A stretch of DNA of 64,000 nucleotides from CAZXEJ01 sp964639895 (GTDB lineage: Bacteria; Desulfobacterota_D; UBA1144; Nemesobacterales; JADFKM01): assembly GCA_964639895.1 (NCBI GenBank), contig CAZXEJ010000003.1:1-64000 (forward strand). Direction: 5' to 3'. The notes under the pieces were generated by a model, which saw only the letters and a program-made list of their open reading frames with translations, was not told the origin of the DNA and made no database searches. A program made the translations under genes and the position numbers. Of the stretch, positions 33,950-43,339 are shown piece after piece. Every line of letters begins with the position of its first letter. The stretch's first letter is position 1.

Positions 33950-36112
33950 TCAGTTGTTCCCCGTGCGTACGGCGTGCTCGTGGCGGGGGTGGGGGAGGGT
34001 GGAGGCGCCCAGCCTGCTGCGCATCTCGCTCAGCGCCTGGCGGAAGTGGGCTTCCGTTATTGTCAGGCGCCTGCGCGAACGCTTTATGTGCTCGCGTATG
34101 GCGATGACGGATGCGCGCTGGCAGAGCAGGTTGACCTCGGCTCCCGAGAACCCGGTCAGTGAGCGAGCGATCTCGCGCAGCTTGACGTTGCGGGCGAGCG
34201 GCTTGTTGCGGGTGTGTATCTTCAATATCTCGTAGAGCTCCTCCTCGTTGGGAAGCGGTATGTGGAGCAGCAGGTCGAAGCGGCCGGCGCGCAGTATGGC
34301 GGAGTCGACCATCTCGAGTCGGTTGGTGGCGGCGAGTATCATGACGCCGTTGAGTTCCTCGATACCGTCGATCTCGGTGAGCACTTGGCTTATGACCCGC
34401 GACGAGACGTTGTCGTGGTCCACCCTGTCGCGCGAAGGTGTCAAGGCGTCAAGCTCGTCGAAGAACAGTATGGACGGGGCCACCTGCTTGGCCTTACGGA
34501 ACACCTCGCGCACGTGCTGCTCGGATTCCCCTACGTACTTTGAGAACAGCTCGCCGCCCTTTATGGATATGAAGTTGACGCCGCTCTCGTGCGCGAGAGC
34601 CTTGGCAAGGAGCGTCTTGCCCGTGCCGGGCGCACCGTAGAGCAGCACCCCCTTGGGCGCCTTCGTGTCAGTCTCCTCGTAGAGGTGGCGGTACTTGAAC
34701 GGCCACACGACCGATTCGATGAGGAGCTCCTTTATCTCCTTGAGGCCGCCCACGTCGTCCCACGTCACCTTGGGTATCTCGACGAAGATCTCCCTGATGG
34801 CCGAGGGCTCGACCTCGCGCAGGGCGGCCATAAAGTGCTTCATCTTTATCGTCAGCGTATCGAGCTTCTCATAGGGGAAGGGTCCGGACGTGTGCTCTAT
34901 CTCGGGGAAGGCCTCGCGCAGCGTCTTCATGGCCGTCTCGCGGCAGAGGTTCTCGAGGTCGGCGCCCACGAATCCGTGTGTCAGATCGGCTATCCGTTCG
35001 AGGTCGACGTCTTCGTCGAGCGGCATCGAGCGCGTATGGATCTTGAGGATCTCGAGCCTGCCGTTGCGGTCGGGTACGTCAAGCACTATCTCGCGGTCGA
35101 ACCTGCCGGGGCGCCGCAGCGCGAGGTCGAGCTGCTTGGGCAGGTTGGTGGACCCTATGACGATCACCTTGCCCCTGTCCTTGAGGCCGTCCATGAGCGC
35201 CAGGAGCTGCGCCACCACGCGTTTTTCGACCTCGCCCGTCACCTTGCCACGCTTGGGGGCTATGGCGTCGAGCTCGTCGAGGAATATGATGGACGGCTGG
35301 TTGCGCGTGGCCTCTTCGAATATGGCCCTCAGCTTTGCCTCGCTCTCGCCGTAGTACTTGTGTATGATCTCGGGACCGTTCACCACCTGGAAGTTGGCCT
35401 GCGTCTCGTTGGCCACGGCCCTGGCAAGCAGCGTCTTACCGCTTCCGGGAGGACCCACGAGCAGTATGCCGCGGGGCGGGTCGACGCCCAGCCGCTCGAA
35501 TATCTGCGGGTACTTGAGCGGTATCTCGACCATCTCGCGTACCTTGCGTATCTGTTCCCTCAGGCCCCCTATCTCGTCGTAGCTCACGCGCGACGTGGGT
35601 ACCCGCTCGTGCGGCTTGTTCCTTATCTCGATGCGTGTCGTGGACCTTATGACCACCGTGTCGGCCGGCACGGTACCCAGCACCTGCACCACCTCGCGCC
35701 TCTTCTCTGAGACGGGGATGGACAGCCTGTCGCCCACCGTCACCGGGAGCCCCTGTATGTGGCGCATCAGGAACTGTAGGTCCTCGGTGCAGTAGAGAGG
35801 GTCCGTCCCCACGGGGGCGAGCACCACCTTTATGGCGGTCGTCGACCCTATTTTCTTGACCGGGACCCGCTCGGACTCCGAGACGCGGGCGTTCTCCATC
35901 GTGAGGGGGTCGAGCTCGATTACCGAGCGGCGCCCGTCTGCGTGATCGAGCGGCAGGGCGCGCGCGGCCGTCTTGCGCTTGCCCCAGATGGCCACTATGT
36001 CCCAGCTGCTGAGCCCCAGCTCCCTCATGTCCTTCGGATGGATGAGGGCGATCCCTTTGCCTTTGTCTTGGTTGGTGAGGGGGTGGATCTTGAGAAAGAG
36101 GGTCTCGGCCAT
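33950..36112 (-). CDS. CDC48/VAT-type double AAA ATPase
   Basis: 720 aa. N-terminal CDC48-N double-psi barrel (about 5-90), N2 region (to about 165), then two AAA modules: D1 Walker A GPPGSGKT (220-227) with Walker B IIFLDELDA, and D2 Walker A GAPGTGKT (493-500) with Walker B ILFFDELDA. Both have SRH arginine fingers (ALRRPGRFD, ILRAGRFD). The architecture equals archaeal VAT and eukaryotic p97, hexameric unfoldases feeding proteases. It is uncommon in bacteria. First gene of an operon with pilD and a two-component system. Confidence 0.95.
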   Translation of the reverse strand: MAETLFLKIHPLTNQDKGKGIALIHPKDMRELGLSSWDIVAIWGKRKTAARALPLDHADGRRSVIELDPLTMENARVSESERVPVKKIGSTTAIKVVLAPVGTDPLYCTEDLQFLMRHIQGLPVTVGDRLSIPVSEKRREVVQVLGTVPADTVVIRSTTRIEIRNKPHERVPTSRVSYDEIGGLREQIRKVREMVEIPLKYPQIFERLGVDPPRGILLVGPPGSGKTLLARAVANETQANFQVVNGPEIIHKYYGESEAKLRAIFEEATRNQPSIIFLDELDAIAPKRGKVTGEVEKRVVAQLLALMDGLKDRGKVIVIGSTNLPKQLDLALRRPGRFDREIVLDVPDRNGRLEILKIHTRSMPLDEDVDLERIADLTHGFVGADLENLCRETAMKTLREAFPEIEHTSGPFPYEKLDTLTIKMKHFMAALREVEPSAIREIFVEIPKVTWDDVGGLKEIKELLIESVVWPFKYRHLYEETDTKAPKGVLLYGAPGTGKTLLAKALAHESGVNFISIKGGELFSKYVGESEQHVREVFRKAKQVAPSILFFDELDALTPSRDRVDHDNVSSRVISQVLTEIDGIEELNGVMILAATNRLEMVDSAILRAGRFDLLLHIPLPNEEELYEILKIHTRNKPLARNVKLREIARSLTGFSGAEVNLLCQRASVIAIREHIKRSRRRLTITEAHFRQALSEMRSRLGASTLPHPRHEHAVRTGNN

Positions 36113-36599
36113 CTCACTTAGATTTTACCGCTGCCCCCCGGGGGGGTCAAGGATAGCAGGCGCGGGGGAGGGGGTGGAAAAAGAGAAGGAAGGGGGCACT
36201 CTCGGACACGAATTATCCTTTGTAGGCAGGCTGTTACAAGCGACCATGCCCGCTTGCCGCTACCGCCTCCACGTGCCCCGCCCGCTGGAGTCGGAGGGGG
36301 AGGGCGCGGCTGGCCCCAGCGTGCTGGTTCCGCCGGCGGGGGGAGGGGACCGTCCCGCTATGTTTTGGTCGCGTGCCGTGGGGGGGGCGGTGTGGGGAGG
36401 TCGGATCGCACGTTGCACGCCGCCTCCCTCCGAGTACCGTGGGCGGTTCGACCACGGCGGGCTGGAGGGAACGCACCCTCGGCGCGCTACGTCCGGGCGG
36501 CTCGACCGGAAGGAGGGGGGGTCACGTGCGCGGCGGCCGCGCCTCGGTCGGGCCCTCTTCCGCGCCCCTTCGGCCCGGCGGCGGGGCGCGTCTCGGGGG
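36113..36599. other. Non-coding gap upstream of the cdc48 operon
   Basis: About 490 bases, GC-rich, with the exception of a small AT patch near 36205-36230 (GAATTATCCTTTG) that might belong to a leftward promoter. Nothing else recognised. Confidence 0.35.
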
Positions 36600-37778
36600 T
36601 CAAGTCCTGTATTCGGCGTTGAGTCTTACGTATTCCTCCGATATGTCGCTTGCAAGCACCCACCACTCCCCGCTTCCGACACCCAGATCGAGAGTCACCG
36701 TGAACTCCGGCTTCTTGAACACGGGGACCAGCTTGTCCTCGTCCGCGACGGGCACGCCCCCCTTGAGCACGAGGTGCTGGTCGAAGTAGAGATCCAGCCG
36801 CGCGGGGTCGAACCTCACCCCGGCCCTTCCGGCCGCGGCCGCAAACCGCCCCCAGTTGGGGTCCTCGCCGTAGAGGGCGGTCTTTACCAGCAGCGACGTG
36901 CCCAGTGTTCTGGCCACCCGCTCGGCGGCCCTTCTGGTGGGGGCGCCCCTGACGACGATGCGCACCACCTTCGTCGCCCCCTCGCCGTCGCGCACTATCA
37001 TGCGGGCCGCCTCGTGGTTGAGTTCGGTGAGAAGCTCGGTGAGCGCTTCGAGCTCGGCCGAGCCTTCGTCGATGGGCCGGTTGCCCGCCGCACCTCCGGC
37101 CAGGGCCAGCACGGTGTCGTTGGTCGAGGTGTCGCCGTCGACGATTATCCGGTTGTAGGTCTCGTCCACGGCCCGGCGCAACGCCCACGACAGGGCGGCC
37201 GGGGTGACGTCGAACTCCGTAAGCACGAAGGCGAGCATCGTGGCCATGTGCGGCGCTATCATGCCGGCCCCCTTGGCTACGACGCAGACCCGTCCCCTGA
37301 CGCCGCCTATACGGGCGTCCCTTACGACGTGTTTGGGAAAAGTGTCCGTGGTCATTATGGCCTCGGCGAATTCGTGCAGCCCCCCCTCGTCAAGCGCCGC
37401 AACGAGCCGCGGTACGGCCGCCCTCATCCTGTCGACGGGAAGGCGCACCCCTATGACGCCGGTCGAAGCTGGCACGACGAGCGACTCGGGCACGGAGAGC
37501 TCCCGGGCGACGGCGCTCGTCACCCGCCGGGCGTCCTCCATGCCGTCCCTGCCCGTGCAGGCGTTGGCGTTGCCGCTGTTTACGATCACGGCTCTGCACA
37601 GCCCCCGGCGCAGGCGCCTTCGGCCCACGACGACGGGGGCGGCCTTGACGACGTTGCGAGTAAAGACGGCGGCCGCGGCGGCGGGGCGGTCGGCCACGAT
37701 GAGCCCCATGTCGAGCTTGCCGCTTTCCTTTATGCCTGCGTGGACGGCCGAAGCCTTGAATCCTCGTACTCTCAGCAT
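36600..37778 (-). CDS. argJ: Glutamate N-acetyltransferase / amino-acid acetyltransferase
   Basis: 392 aa autoprocessing enzyme of arginine biosynthesis that transfers acetyl from N-acetylornithine to glutamate (and may also acetylate Glu from acetyl-CoA). The cleavage/nucleophile motif KGAGMIAPHMATMLAF contains the catalytic Thr. The N-terminal VIVNSGNANACTG and the oxyanion-hole PASTGVIG are present, and the C-terminus ends NAEYRT as usual. Start chosen at the ATG 37778 (MLRVRGFKASAVHAGIK). The start overlaps the end of recO by 7 bases. Confidence 0.95.
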   Translation of the reverse strand: MLRVRGFKASAVHAGIKESGKLDMGLIVADRPAAAAAVFTRNVVKAAPVVVGRRRLRRGLCRAVIVNSGNANACTGRDGMEDARRVTSAVARELSVPESLVVPASTGVIGVRLPVDRMRAAVPRLVAALDEGGLHEFAEAIMTTDTFPKHVVRDARIGGVRGRVCVVAKGAGMIAPHMATMLAFVLTEFDVTPAALSWALRRAVDETYNRIIVDGDTSTNDTVLALAGGAAGNRPIDEGSAELEALTELLTELNHEAARMIVRDGEGATKVVRIVVRGAPTRRAAERVARTLGTSLLVKTALYGEDPNWGRFAAAAGRAGVRFDPARLDLYFDQHLVLKGGVPVADEDKLVPVFKKPEFTVTLDLGVGSGEWWVLASDISEEYVRLNAEYRT

Positions 37779-38347
37779 CTCTCGAGCTCCCCTAACAGTT
37801 TGAGCGAGTTGTAGGTTGCGCCCGTGCACCGCTCGGCGAAGCGTGCGAGCGCGGCGACGGCGCGCGCGGCGTCTTCGCCGATCAGGCGTTCGGCGTCGAA
37901 GGGCGGCGCCCAGCCTGCGCGCTCGAGTGCCCCGAGCAGGAAGCGGGCCGCCGCCGCGGCGGGCTCCTCTCCCCGGTCGAGCGCACCGAGTGTGGCGACG
38001 GCGTGATCGAACGTCTCCCTCTCGGGCGCCTCCTCGGCCACGAGCACGTCGAGCGTCTCGAGCACGAACGAGCCCCATGCGAAGAGGGCGAGGTCTCCCA
38101 TCACCCTCTTGAACACCGTGCGCGTGTCGCAATCGACGAGCATCTTCAGTTCCCGCCCCGAGTCCCGGATCTGGACGGCTAGCAGCACGAAGTGCTCGAG
38201 CCTGCCTCCGAACCGCCGCACGCTCCGCTGCGCCCCCTTGGCCACGGCCCGCACCTTGCCGGCATCTCTCGTCGCAAGCACTACGACGAGGTCGGTCTTG
38301 GGGCCGCGGTACTTCCTTATGACGAGGGCTTCCGTCTCGATCAACAT
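37772..38347 (-). CDS. recO: DNA repair protein RecO, short form
   Basis: 191 aa. The N-terminal OB fold is typical (MLIETEALVIRKYRGPKTDLVVVLATRDAGKVRAVAKGAQR), followed by the helical domain (FALFAWGSFVLE-like region). RecO loads RecA onto SSB-coated DNA with RecR. The protein is about 50 residues shorter than the usual 240, and the Cys4 zinc module of the C-terminal half is absent. Packed tightly between mgtE (6 bases) and argJ (overlap). Assignment rests on the N-terminal domain. Confidence 0.82.
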   Translation of the reverse strand: MLIETEALVIRKYRGPKTDLVVVLATRDAGKVRAVAKGAQRSVRRFGGRLEHFVLLAVQIRDSGRELKMLVDCDTRTVFKRVMGDLALFAWGSFVLETLDVLVAEEAPERETFDHAVATLGALDRGEEPAAAAARFLLGALERAGWAPPFDAERLIGEDAARAVAALARFAERCTGATYNSLKLLGELERC

Positions 38348-38353
38348 CGCCTC

Positions 38354-39715
38354 TCACCCCCCGCGCAGCAACACCATCGCTATGAGGAAGTAGACCACCG
38401 AGCCGAAGAGGTCGTTCGACATCGATATGAATGGACTTGAGGCCACGGCGGGATCGAACCGCAGCTTGTAGAGGGTGAGGGGTACGAACACCCCCATCAG
38501 GGTAGTCGCTACGGGGGCGCATATCATGGCCACGAATATGGCGAGCGCGATCTTCGTTGCCGCAGGATCGGCGTGTGTTATGAGAAGCGCTATTGCGGCC
38601 GCTATGATGCCTGCTATGGAGCCGAGCAGGAGAGCGAGCTTGAGCTCTTCGACCACAACCTTGAACGTTTGTTCGAGTCCTATGGTGCCCATGCCCAGAC
38701 CGCGCACGATTATGGACGATACCTGGACGCCTACGTTCCCGCCCGTGGCCATGATGGCGGGCATGAATGCCGCAAGCAGTGCCGCCTGCTGGAGCGTGGT
38801 CTCGAAGAAACGGGCGATTATCAATGCTATCACAAGTTCACCGAGAAGCGTCAGTATTATCCACGGCGTCCGTGCCTTGAGCCTCTCGAATGTGGGGGTG
38901 AACAGGGGGTGTATGTACTCGCCGATACCGGCCATCTGGTACATGTCCTCCGAGGCCTCTTCCGTTATGACGTCCATCACGTCATCCGACGTTATCCGGC
39001 CCAGGAGCACCCCCTTCTCGTCTACCACGGGAAGCACCACTATGTCATGCCTCTTCACTATGTCGGCCACCTTCTCCTGGTCCACGTCCGGCGTTACAGT
39101 GATCTCCACCGGCTCCATTATCTCCGAAATCTTCGTCGACGGGTTGGCCAGTATGAGTTTGGTCAGCGGCACCTGCCCTAGCAGGCGGTCGTCGCTGTCG
39201 GTCACGTATATCTCGTAGAACTCGTCGATTTCGTCCGCAATGAGCCGTATCCACTCGATCGTGTCACGCACCGTCATGTCGGGCGTGACCTGGACGAGCT
39301 CGGTCTGCATTATACCGCCGGCCGTGTCCTCGGGATACTGGAGGAGGCTCTTGACCTCGATCAGTTCCTCGGGGCTCATCCGGGCCATCACCTCGGATCT
39401 CACCCGCTCGGGCAGCTCCGAGACGATGTCGGCGGCGTCGTCGGAGTCGAGCTCGCTGATCAGCCGGACGGCGGTATCGGGGTCGAGCTCTTCGAGCACC
39501 TCATGGCGGAGCTCGGGATCCATATCGAGCAGCACCTCGGCGGCCGTCGAAGGGCTGAGGCTTCGGAGTACCGTTACGGCCTCATCCCTGTCGAGCGAGG
39601 CGAGCAGGTCGGCGACCTCGTGCGAATGCATTTCGGCCAAGGCCTCGCCCACGGCGGCCAGGTTGCCCTCTTCAATCAGTCTCTCGAGCTTCGCCGCGGC
39701 CTGTTGCCTGTCCAT
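38354..39715 (-). CDS. mgtE: MgtE-family magnesium transporter
   Basis: 453 aa. N-terminal superhelical MgtE_N domain of acidic helical repeats (LDMDPELRHEVLEELDPDTAVRLISELDSDDAAD), then two CBS domains (about 135-260) that sense cytosolic Mg, and a five-helix C-terminal channel domain ending FLIAMVLLRGG. The selectivity region (FMPAIMATGGNVGVQVSSIIVRGL) is intact. The length is normal. The 114-base leader after obgE shows no M-box pattern that I can recognise. It gates Mg2+ influx. Confidence 0.95.
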   Translation of the reverse strand: MDRQQAAAKLERLIEEGNLAAVGEALAEMHSHEVADLLASLDRDEAVTVLRSLSPSTAAEVLLDMDPELRHEVLEELDPDTAVRLISELDSDDAADIVSELPERVRSEVMARMSPEELIEVKSLLQYPEDTAGGIMQTELVQVTPDMTVRDTIEWIRLIADEIDEFYEIYVTDSDDRLLGQVPLTKLILANPSTKISEIMEPVEITVTPDVDQEKVADIVKRHDIVVLPVVDEKGVLLGRITSDDVMDVITEEASEDMYQMAGIGEYIHPLFTPTFERLKARTPWIILTLLGELVIALIIARFFETTLQQAALLAAFMPAIMATGGNVGVQVSSIIVRGLGMGTIGLEQTFKVVVEELKLALLLGSIAGIIAAAIALLITHADPAATKIALAIFVAMICAPVATTLMGVFVPLTLYKLRFDPAVASSPFISMSNDLFGSVVYFLIAMVLLRGG

Positions 39716-39829
39716 GGAATCGTCCGGGGGGCTGCACCCTAACCGTTCCCGGAGGGGGCGGAAGGGTCCCGTGGGGGTAATCTGGTTATTGTAATTGACG
39801 GGCTGTAAAAGTAAAGGTGCGGGGGGATG

Positions 39830-40870
39830 CTACTCGGCCGTATGGGCCAGTCCGCCCGCTGTGTCTGCGGCTGTCTCGTCGAGCGCGAGGACCGTCCGCG
39901 CCAGAAGCTCGTCGATCCCTTCACCCGTGGCGGCCGAGACTGCGAGCAGCTCGACGCCCCTCTCGGCGAAGTCGTGCCTTATCTCTTCGTACATCTCCCT
40001 GGCCTCCGGAAGGTCGACCTTGTTGGCCGCCACGACCTGCGGTCTCGAGGCCAGTCCAGGCATGTATGCATCCAGTTCGGCGTTGATCTTCGTGTAGTCG
40101 TCCCGTGGGTCCCGCCCCGTGTAGGGGGAGAGGTCGAGCAGGTGTATGAGCACCCGTGTGCGCTCGATGTGGCGGAGGAACGTCGTACCCATACCCACCC
40201 CCCGGTGGGCCCCCTCGACCAGCCCCGGGATGTCGGCGGCTACGAACCGGTGTCCTTTCCAGTCGACGACTCCGAGGCTGGGCGCCTTGGTCGTGAACGG
40301 GTAGTCGGCCACCTTGGGACGGGCGGCCGATATGCGGCGGATGAGCGTCGATTTGCCTGCGTTGGGACAGCCGATGATGCCTACGTCGGCAAGCAGCTTG
40401 AGCACCAGCCGGAGCGTCCTCTCCTCGCCGGGCTCGCCGGGCTGTGCGTAGCGTGGTGCCTGGTTGGTGGAGGTGGCAAAGTGGGCGTTGCCCTTGCCCC
40501 CGCGGCCGCCGCGGGCCGCGACGAAGCGCTGTCCATCGCGCGCAAGATCACACAATACTTCGCCCGTCTCGGCGTCAGTGACCACCGTGCCAACAGGCAC
40601 AGGCACGACCAACGGCTCGGCCGAGGCGCCGTGCATGTTCTTGCCCTTTCCGTGTCCGCCCCGGCGCGCCCTATAGTGACGCTTATAGCGGAAATCGAGG
40701 AGCGAGGTGATGTTGGATGCCGCGACCAGCACGACGTCACCACCCCGACCGCCGTCGCCGCCGTCGGGGCCCCCGCGGGGGACGTACTTCTCCCTGCGGA
40801 AGCTCACGCATCCGTTGCCTCCGGCGCCGGAACGTACGTGTATAACGGCTTCGTCTATGAATCTCGCCAT
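39830..40870 (-). CDS. obgE: Obg-family GTPase
   Basis: 346 aa essential ribosome-associated GTPase. Glycine-rich Obg domain (FIDEAVIHVRSGAGGNGCVSF, RGGPDGGDGGRGGDV) followed by the G domain: G1 GCPNAGKST, G2/G3 DIPGLVEGAH, G4 ANKVDLPEA. The C-terminal OCT domain is lacking, so it is a short Obg (CgtA). Function: 50S maturation and stress control. Unusually, rplU and rpmA are not next to it. It is probably the first gene of the obgE-mgtE-recO-argJ run. Confidence 0.96.
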   Translation of the reverse strand: MARFIDEAVIHVRSGAGGNGCVSFRREKYVPRGGPDGGDGGRGGDVVLVAASNITSLLDFRYKRHYRARRGGHGKGKNMHGASAEPLVVPVPVGTVVTDAETGEVLCDLARDGQRFVAARGGRGGKGNAHFATSTNQAPRYAQPGEPGEERTLRLVLKLLADVGIIGCPNAGKSTLIRRISAARPKVADYPFTTKAPSLGVVDWKGHRFVAADIPGLVEGAHRGVGMGTTFLRHIERTRVLIHLLDLSPYTGRDPRDDYTKINAELDAYMPGLASRPQVVAANKVDLPEAREMYEEIRHDFAERGVELLAVSAATGEGIDELLARTVLALDETAADTAGGLAHTAE

Positions 40871-41537
40871 CGGTTCTCAAGGGCGCACCCGCAGCGAAGG
40901 CGCCTCCCCGCGCATGTGGTATGGGGGTGCCGTCCCCAGACTGTGGACCCGGTGCCCTAGTTGCTCCTGACTGGGAGGGGGAACGGGCGGATACGCTGTA
41001 CAAATATTTATTATACCTGCGCGTCCGTAATCGTCCCCTGCCTCTGGGGGGCGAGCCGAGTGGCGCCTCCCCCCTCGGAGAAGGGGTCGGCCCCTTCCGC
41101 TGGAGCGCCGAGGGGCGGGACGATCGCACCTGGAGAAGGTGCAAAGCGTCTCAAGCTCCCAGGCGCACCTCGTGCGTTCGGCCCGTATAGGTGTAGAGGG
41201 TCTCCGTGCGCGCGGCGCCTCCATTCACGCGCCGCCCCTCCACACCTCCGCCTCCTCCATGTTCCGGCCCCCTCGAGTAGGTGTCACCTCCGCAGAGTAG
41301 CCACCTCGGCCGATAGCCCTTCCGACATTCACCGGTTGGCTGTGACGGTGCCGGATACTCTCTAAAATAAGAGCACACGCAATCATCCCAACGACCCATT
41401 CATATCTATTTCCCCTCCACAAGCGTCCGCCTTCCCAGGGGACGAGGACGCTCCCTTCGTCCTCCTTCGTCGCCGCCCCGGCAGCTTAGCGGTCCCGCCA
41501 TCGGTGGATCCCCTCACCCCGCGCCCGAGGCGATGGA
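40871..41537. other. Non-coding divergent region between obgE and ald
   Basis: About 670 bases. Two AT-rich pockets (near 41000-41016 and 41355-41410) could hold promoters for the leftward obgE run and the rightward ald run. No gene or RNA recognised. Confidence 0.4.
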
Positions 41538-41566
41538 TTGAATTCACCCCCCGATTGGTATATAAA
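41538..41566 (+). promoter_or_regulatory. Predicted sigma-70 promoter of the ald operon
   Basis: TTGAAT (41538-41543), 17 bases, TATAAA (41561-41566), 40 bases before the ald ATG. Good consensus match in a locally AT-rich stretch. Confidence 0.6.
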
Positions 41567-41605
41567 TATCACCGCGCCCCTATAAGGGTGGGGGTGGATG
41601 ATGCA

Positions 41606-42652
41606 ATGGTAGTAGGTATACCGCGGGAGAGGAAGATCAGGGAGTACAGGGTGGTGCTCAACCCCCAAGCCGTGCGTGTACTGGTCGCAGACGGCCACCG
41701 CGTCCTTGTTGAGAGGTCGGCCGGCGCGGGGAGCGGCATCGAGGATGACGACTACGTCGCAGCCGGCGCCGAGTTGGTGGAGACGGAGGAGGAGCTGTTC
41801 GAGAGGGCCGAGCTCATCGTCAAGGTAAAGGAGCTTCAGCCCGAGGAGTGGCCCCTGTTGAAGCCCCATCACGTGCTGTTCTCCTACATCCATCTGGCCT
41901 CGGACGAGAGGCTCCAGGAGGCCTTGGCCGCAAGCGGTGCCACAGTCGTCGCCTTCGAGACCGTCGAGCTCGACGACGGCTCGCTGCCGTTGCTGGTGCC
42001 GATGAGCAGTATAGCGGGCAAGCTCTCCATCCAGGAGGGTTCCCACTTCCTGGAGCGTCCCTACGGGGGCAAGGGCGTCATCCTGTCCGGAGCCCCCGGG
42101 GTGAGACCGGCCAAGGTGACCGTGATCGGAGGCGGAACCGTGGGCAGGAACGCCGTAATCACGGCTTTGGGGATGAGGGCCGACGTCACCGTGATAGACA
42201 AGAACCTCGAGAAACTCAAGTATTTCTACGACCGCTTCTCGGCCCAAGTCACGACGCGGCCGTCCTATCCGGAGATAGTGGCCGAGGAGGTGGCCTCTTC
42301 GGATCTCGTCGTAGGGGCGGTGCTCGTCACAGGGGCGCGGGCGCCGAAGGTGGTTACGGCCGAGATGATAGAGGCGATGGAGGAGGGGAGCGTCTTCGTA
42401 GACATCGCCATCGACCAGGGAGGATGCTCGGAGACGAGCAGGCCCACGACGCTCGACGATCCCGTCTACGTGGAGCGGGGCGTCATACACTACTGCGTGA
42501 CCAACGTCCCCTCGCTCGTGAGCCGCACTTCTACGTTCGCTCTCTCGGCCGCCGTGCTTCCTTATCTACGTGAGCTTGCGGCGGGGCGACTCAGGCAAAG
42601 CCCCCCGCTCAAGCGGGGTATAAACGTCGAAGGCGGGAGGGTGCTGATATAG
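41606..42652 (+). CDS. ald: Alanine dehydrogenase
   Basis: 348 aa NAD-dependent enzyme interconverting L-alanine and pyruvate plus ammonia. The N-terminus is MVVGIPRERKIREYRV. Catalytic Lys sits in ELIVKVKEL and catalytic His in FSYIHLASD; the NAD fold is VTVIGGGTVGRNAVITALGM. The length (about 360 usual) fits. Start at the ATG 41606, preceded by a purine-rich site and a promoter. Not the lysine-pathway saccharopine homologue, given the IPRE and SYIHLA signatures. Confidence 0.93.
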   Translation: MVVGIPRERKIREYRVVLNPQAVRVLVADGHRVLVERSAGAGSGIEDDDYVAAGAELVETEEELFERAELIVKVKELQPEEWPLLKPHHVLFSYIHLASDERLQEALAASGATVVAFETVELDDGSLPLLVPMSSIAGKLSIQEGSHFLERPYGGKGVILSGAPGVRPAKVTVIGGGTVGRNAVITALGMRADVTVIDKNLEKLKYFYDRFSAQVTTRPSYPEIVAEEVASSDLVVGAVLVTGARAPKVVTAEMIEAMEEGSVFVDIAIDQGGCSETSRPTTLDDPVYVERGVIHYCVTNVPSLVSRTSTFALSAAVLPYLRELAAGRLRQSPPLKRGINVEGGRVLI

Positions 42653-42748
42653 TGGGAGTGGTAACGCGCCGGCCGCAGCCTCAACGGAGTGTGCTCCGCG
42701 GCGGCGGTGAGGCACCACGCCCTCTCGGCCCACGTCGGGTGAACCGTG

Positions 42749-43303
42749 ATGGCAAAGCGTTTCTTCGCCGTAACGGCCGTCGGAAGCGACAGGCCGGGCA
42801 TCGTAGCCCGCCTGAGCGGCGTGCTCTATGAGGCGGGGGCCAACATCGAGGACTCCAGCATGACCATCCTCGTTGGCCAGTTCGCGATGATACTGATCGT
42901 CTCCGTACCCGACGGTATCGATGCCCCCCAACTCCGGGAGGCGTTCGCTCCTGTAGCCGACGAGCTGGGACTTTTCATCACCGTGGAGGAGCTCGCGCCT
43001 CAGGCCCTCGAGGGCGGCGGCCGTGGGGTCGGCCGGGCCGACTACATAATCTCCGTCATTGCGCCCGACAGGCCCGGTATCGTCTACCGCATCTCCTCGC
43101 TCCTTGCCGGCAGAGGAGTGAACATAACCGACATGAACACCAAGGTCGTCTCGGGCGAGGAGCGGCCGGTCTATACGATGGTGCTCGAGGTGGGCGTTCC
43201 CGAAGGTGTGGACCCGGATGAGCTGGCCGCCGAGCTGGCGGCGCTCGGCCGGGAGCTTTCGATCGACGTGTCGATGCGTCAGTTGGACGTCGTGGAGCTG
43301 TAA
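42749..43303 (+). CDS. Double ACT-domain protein, GcvR-like
   Basis: 184 aa with two ACT domains (about 5-85 and 95-175), each opening with a conserved motif (FFAVTAVGSDRPGIVARLSG; YIISVIAPDRPGIVYRISS). These resemble GcvR, the regulator of the glycine cleavage system, and other amino-acid-sensing ACT pairs. GTG (42746) and ATG (42749) starts are adjacent. It lies between ald and def; a role in sensing an amino acid such as glycine or alanine is inferred. Confidence 0.85.
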   Translation: MAKRFFAVTAVGSDRPGIVARLSGVLYEAGANIEDSSMTILVGQFAMILIVSVPDGIDAPQLREAFAPVADELGLFITVEELAPQALEGGGRGVGRADYIISVIAPDRPGIVYRISSLLAGRGVNITDMNTKVVSGEERPVYTMVLEVGVPEGVDPDELAAELAALGRELSIDVSMRQLDVVEL

Positions 43304-43339
43304 CGGGGGAGGTTGCGTACGCTCGTCGTAATTCTTCTG

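Noticed and set aside
39716..39829. M-box magnesium riboswitch upstream of mgtE
   Set aside because: The leader is only 114 bases and shows none of the conserved M-box core that I could recognise.
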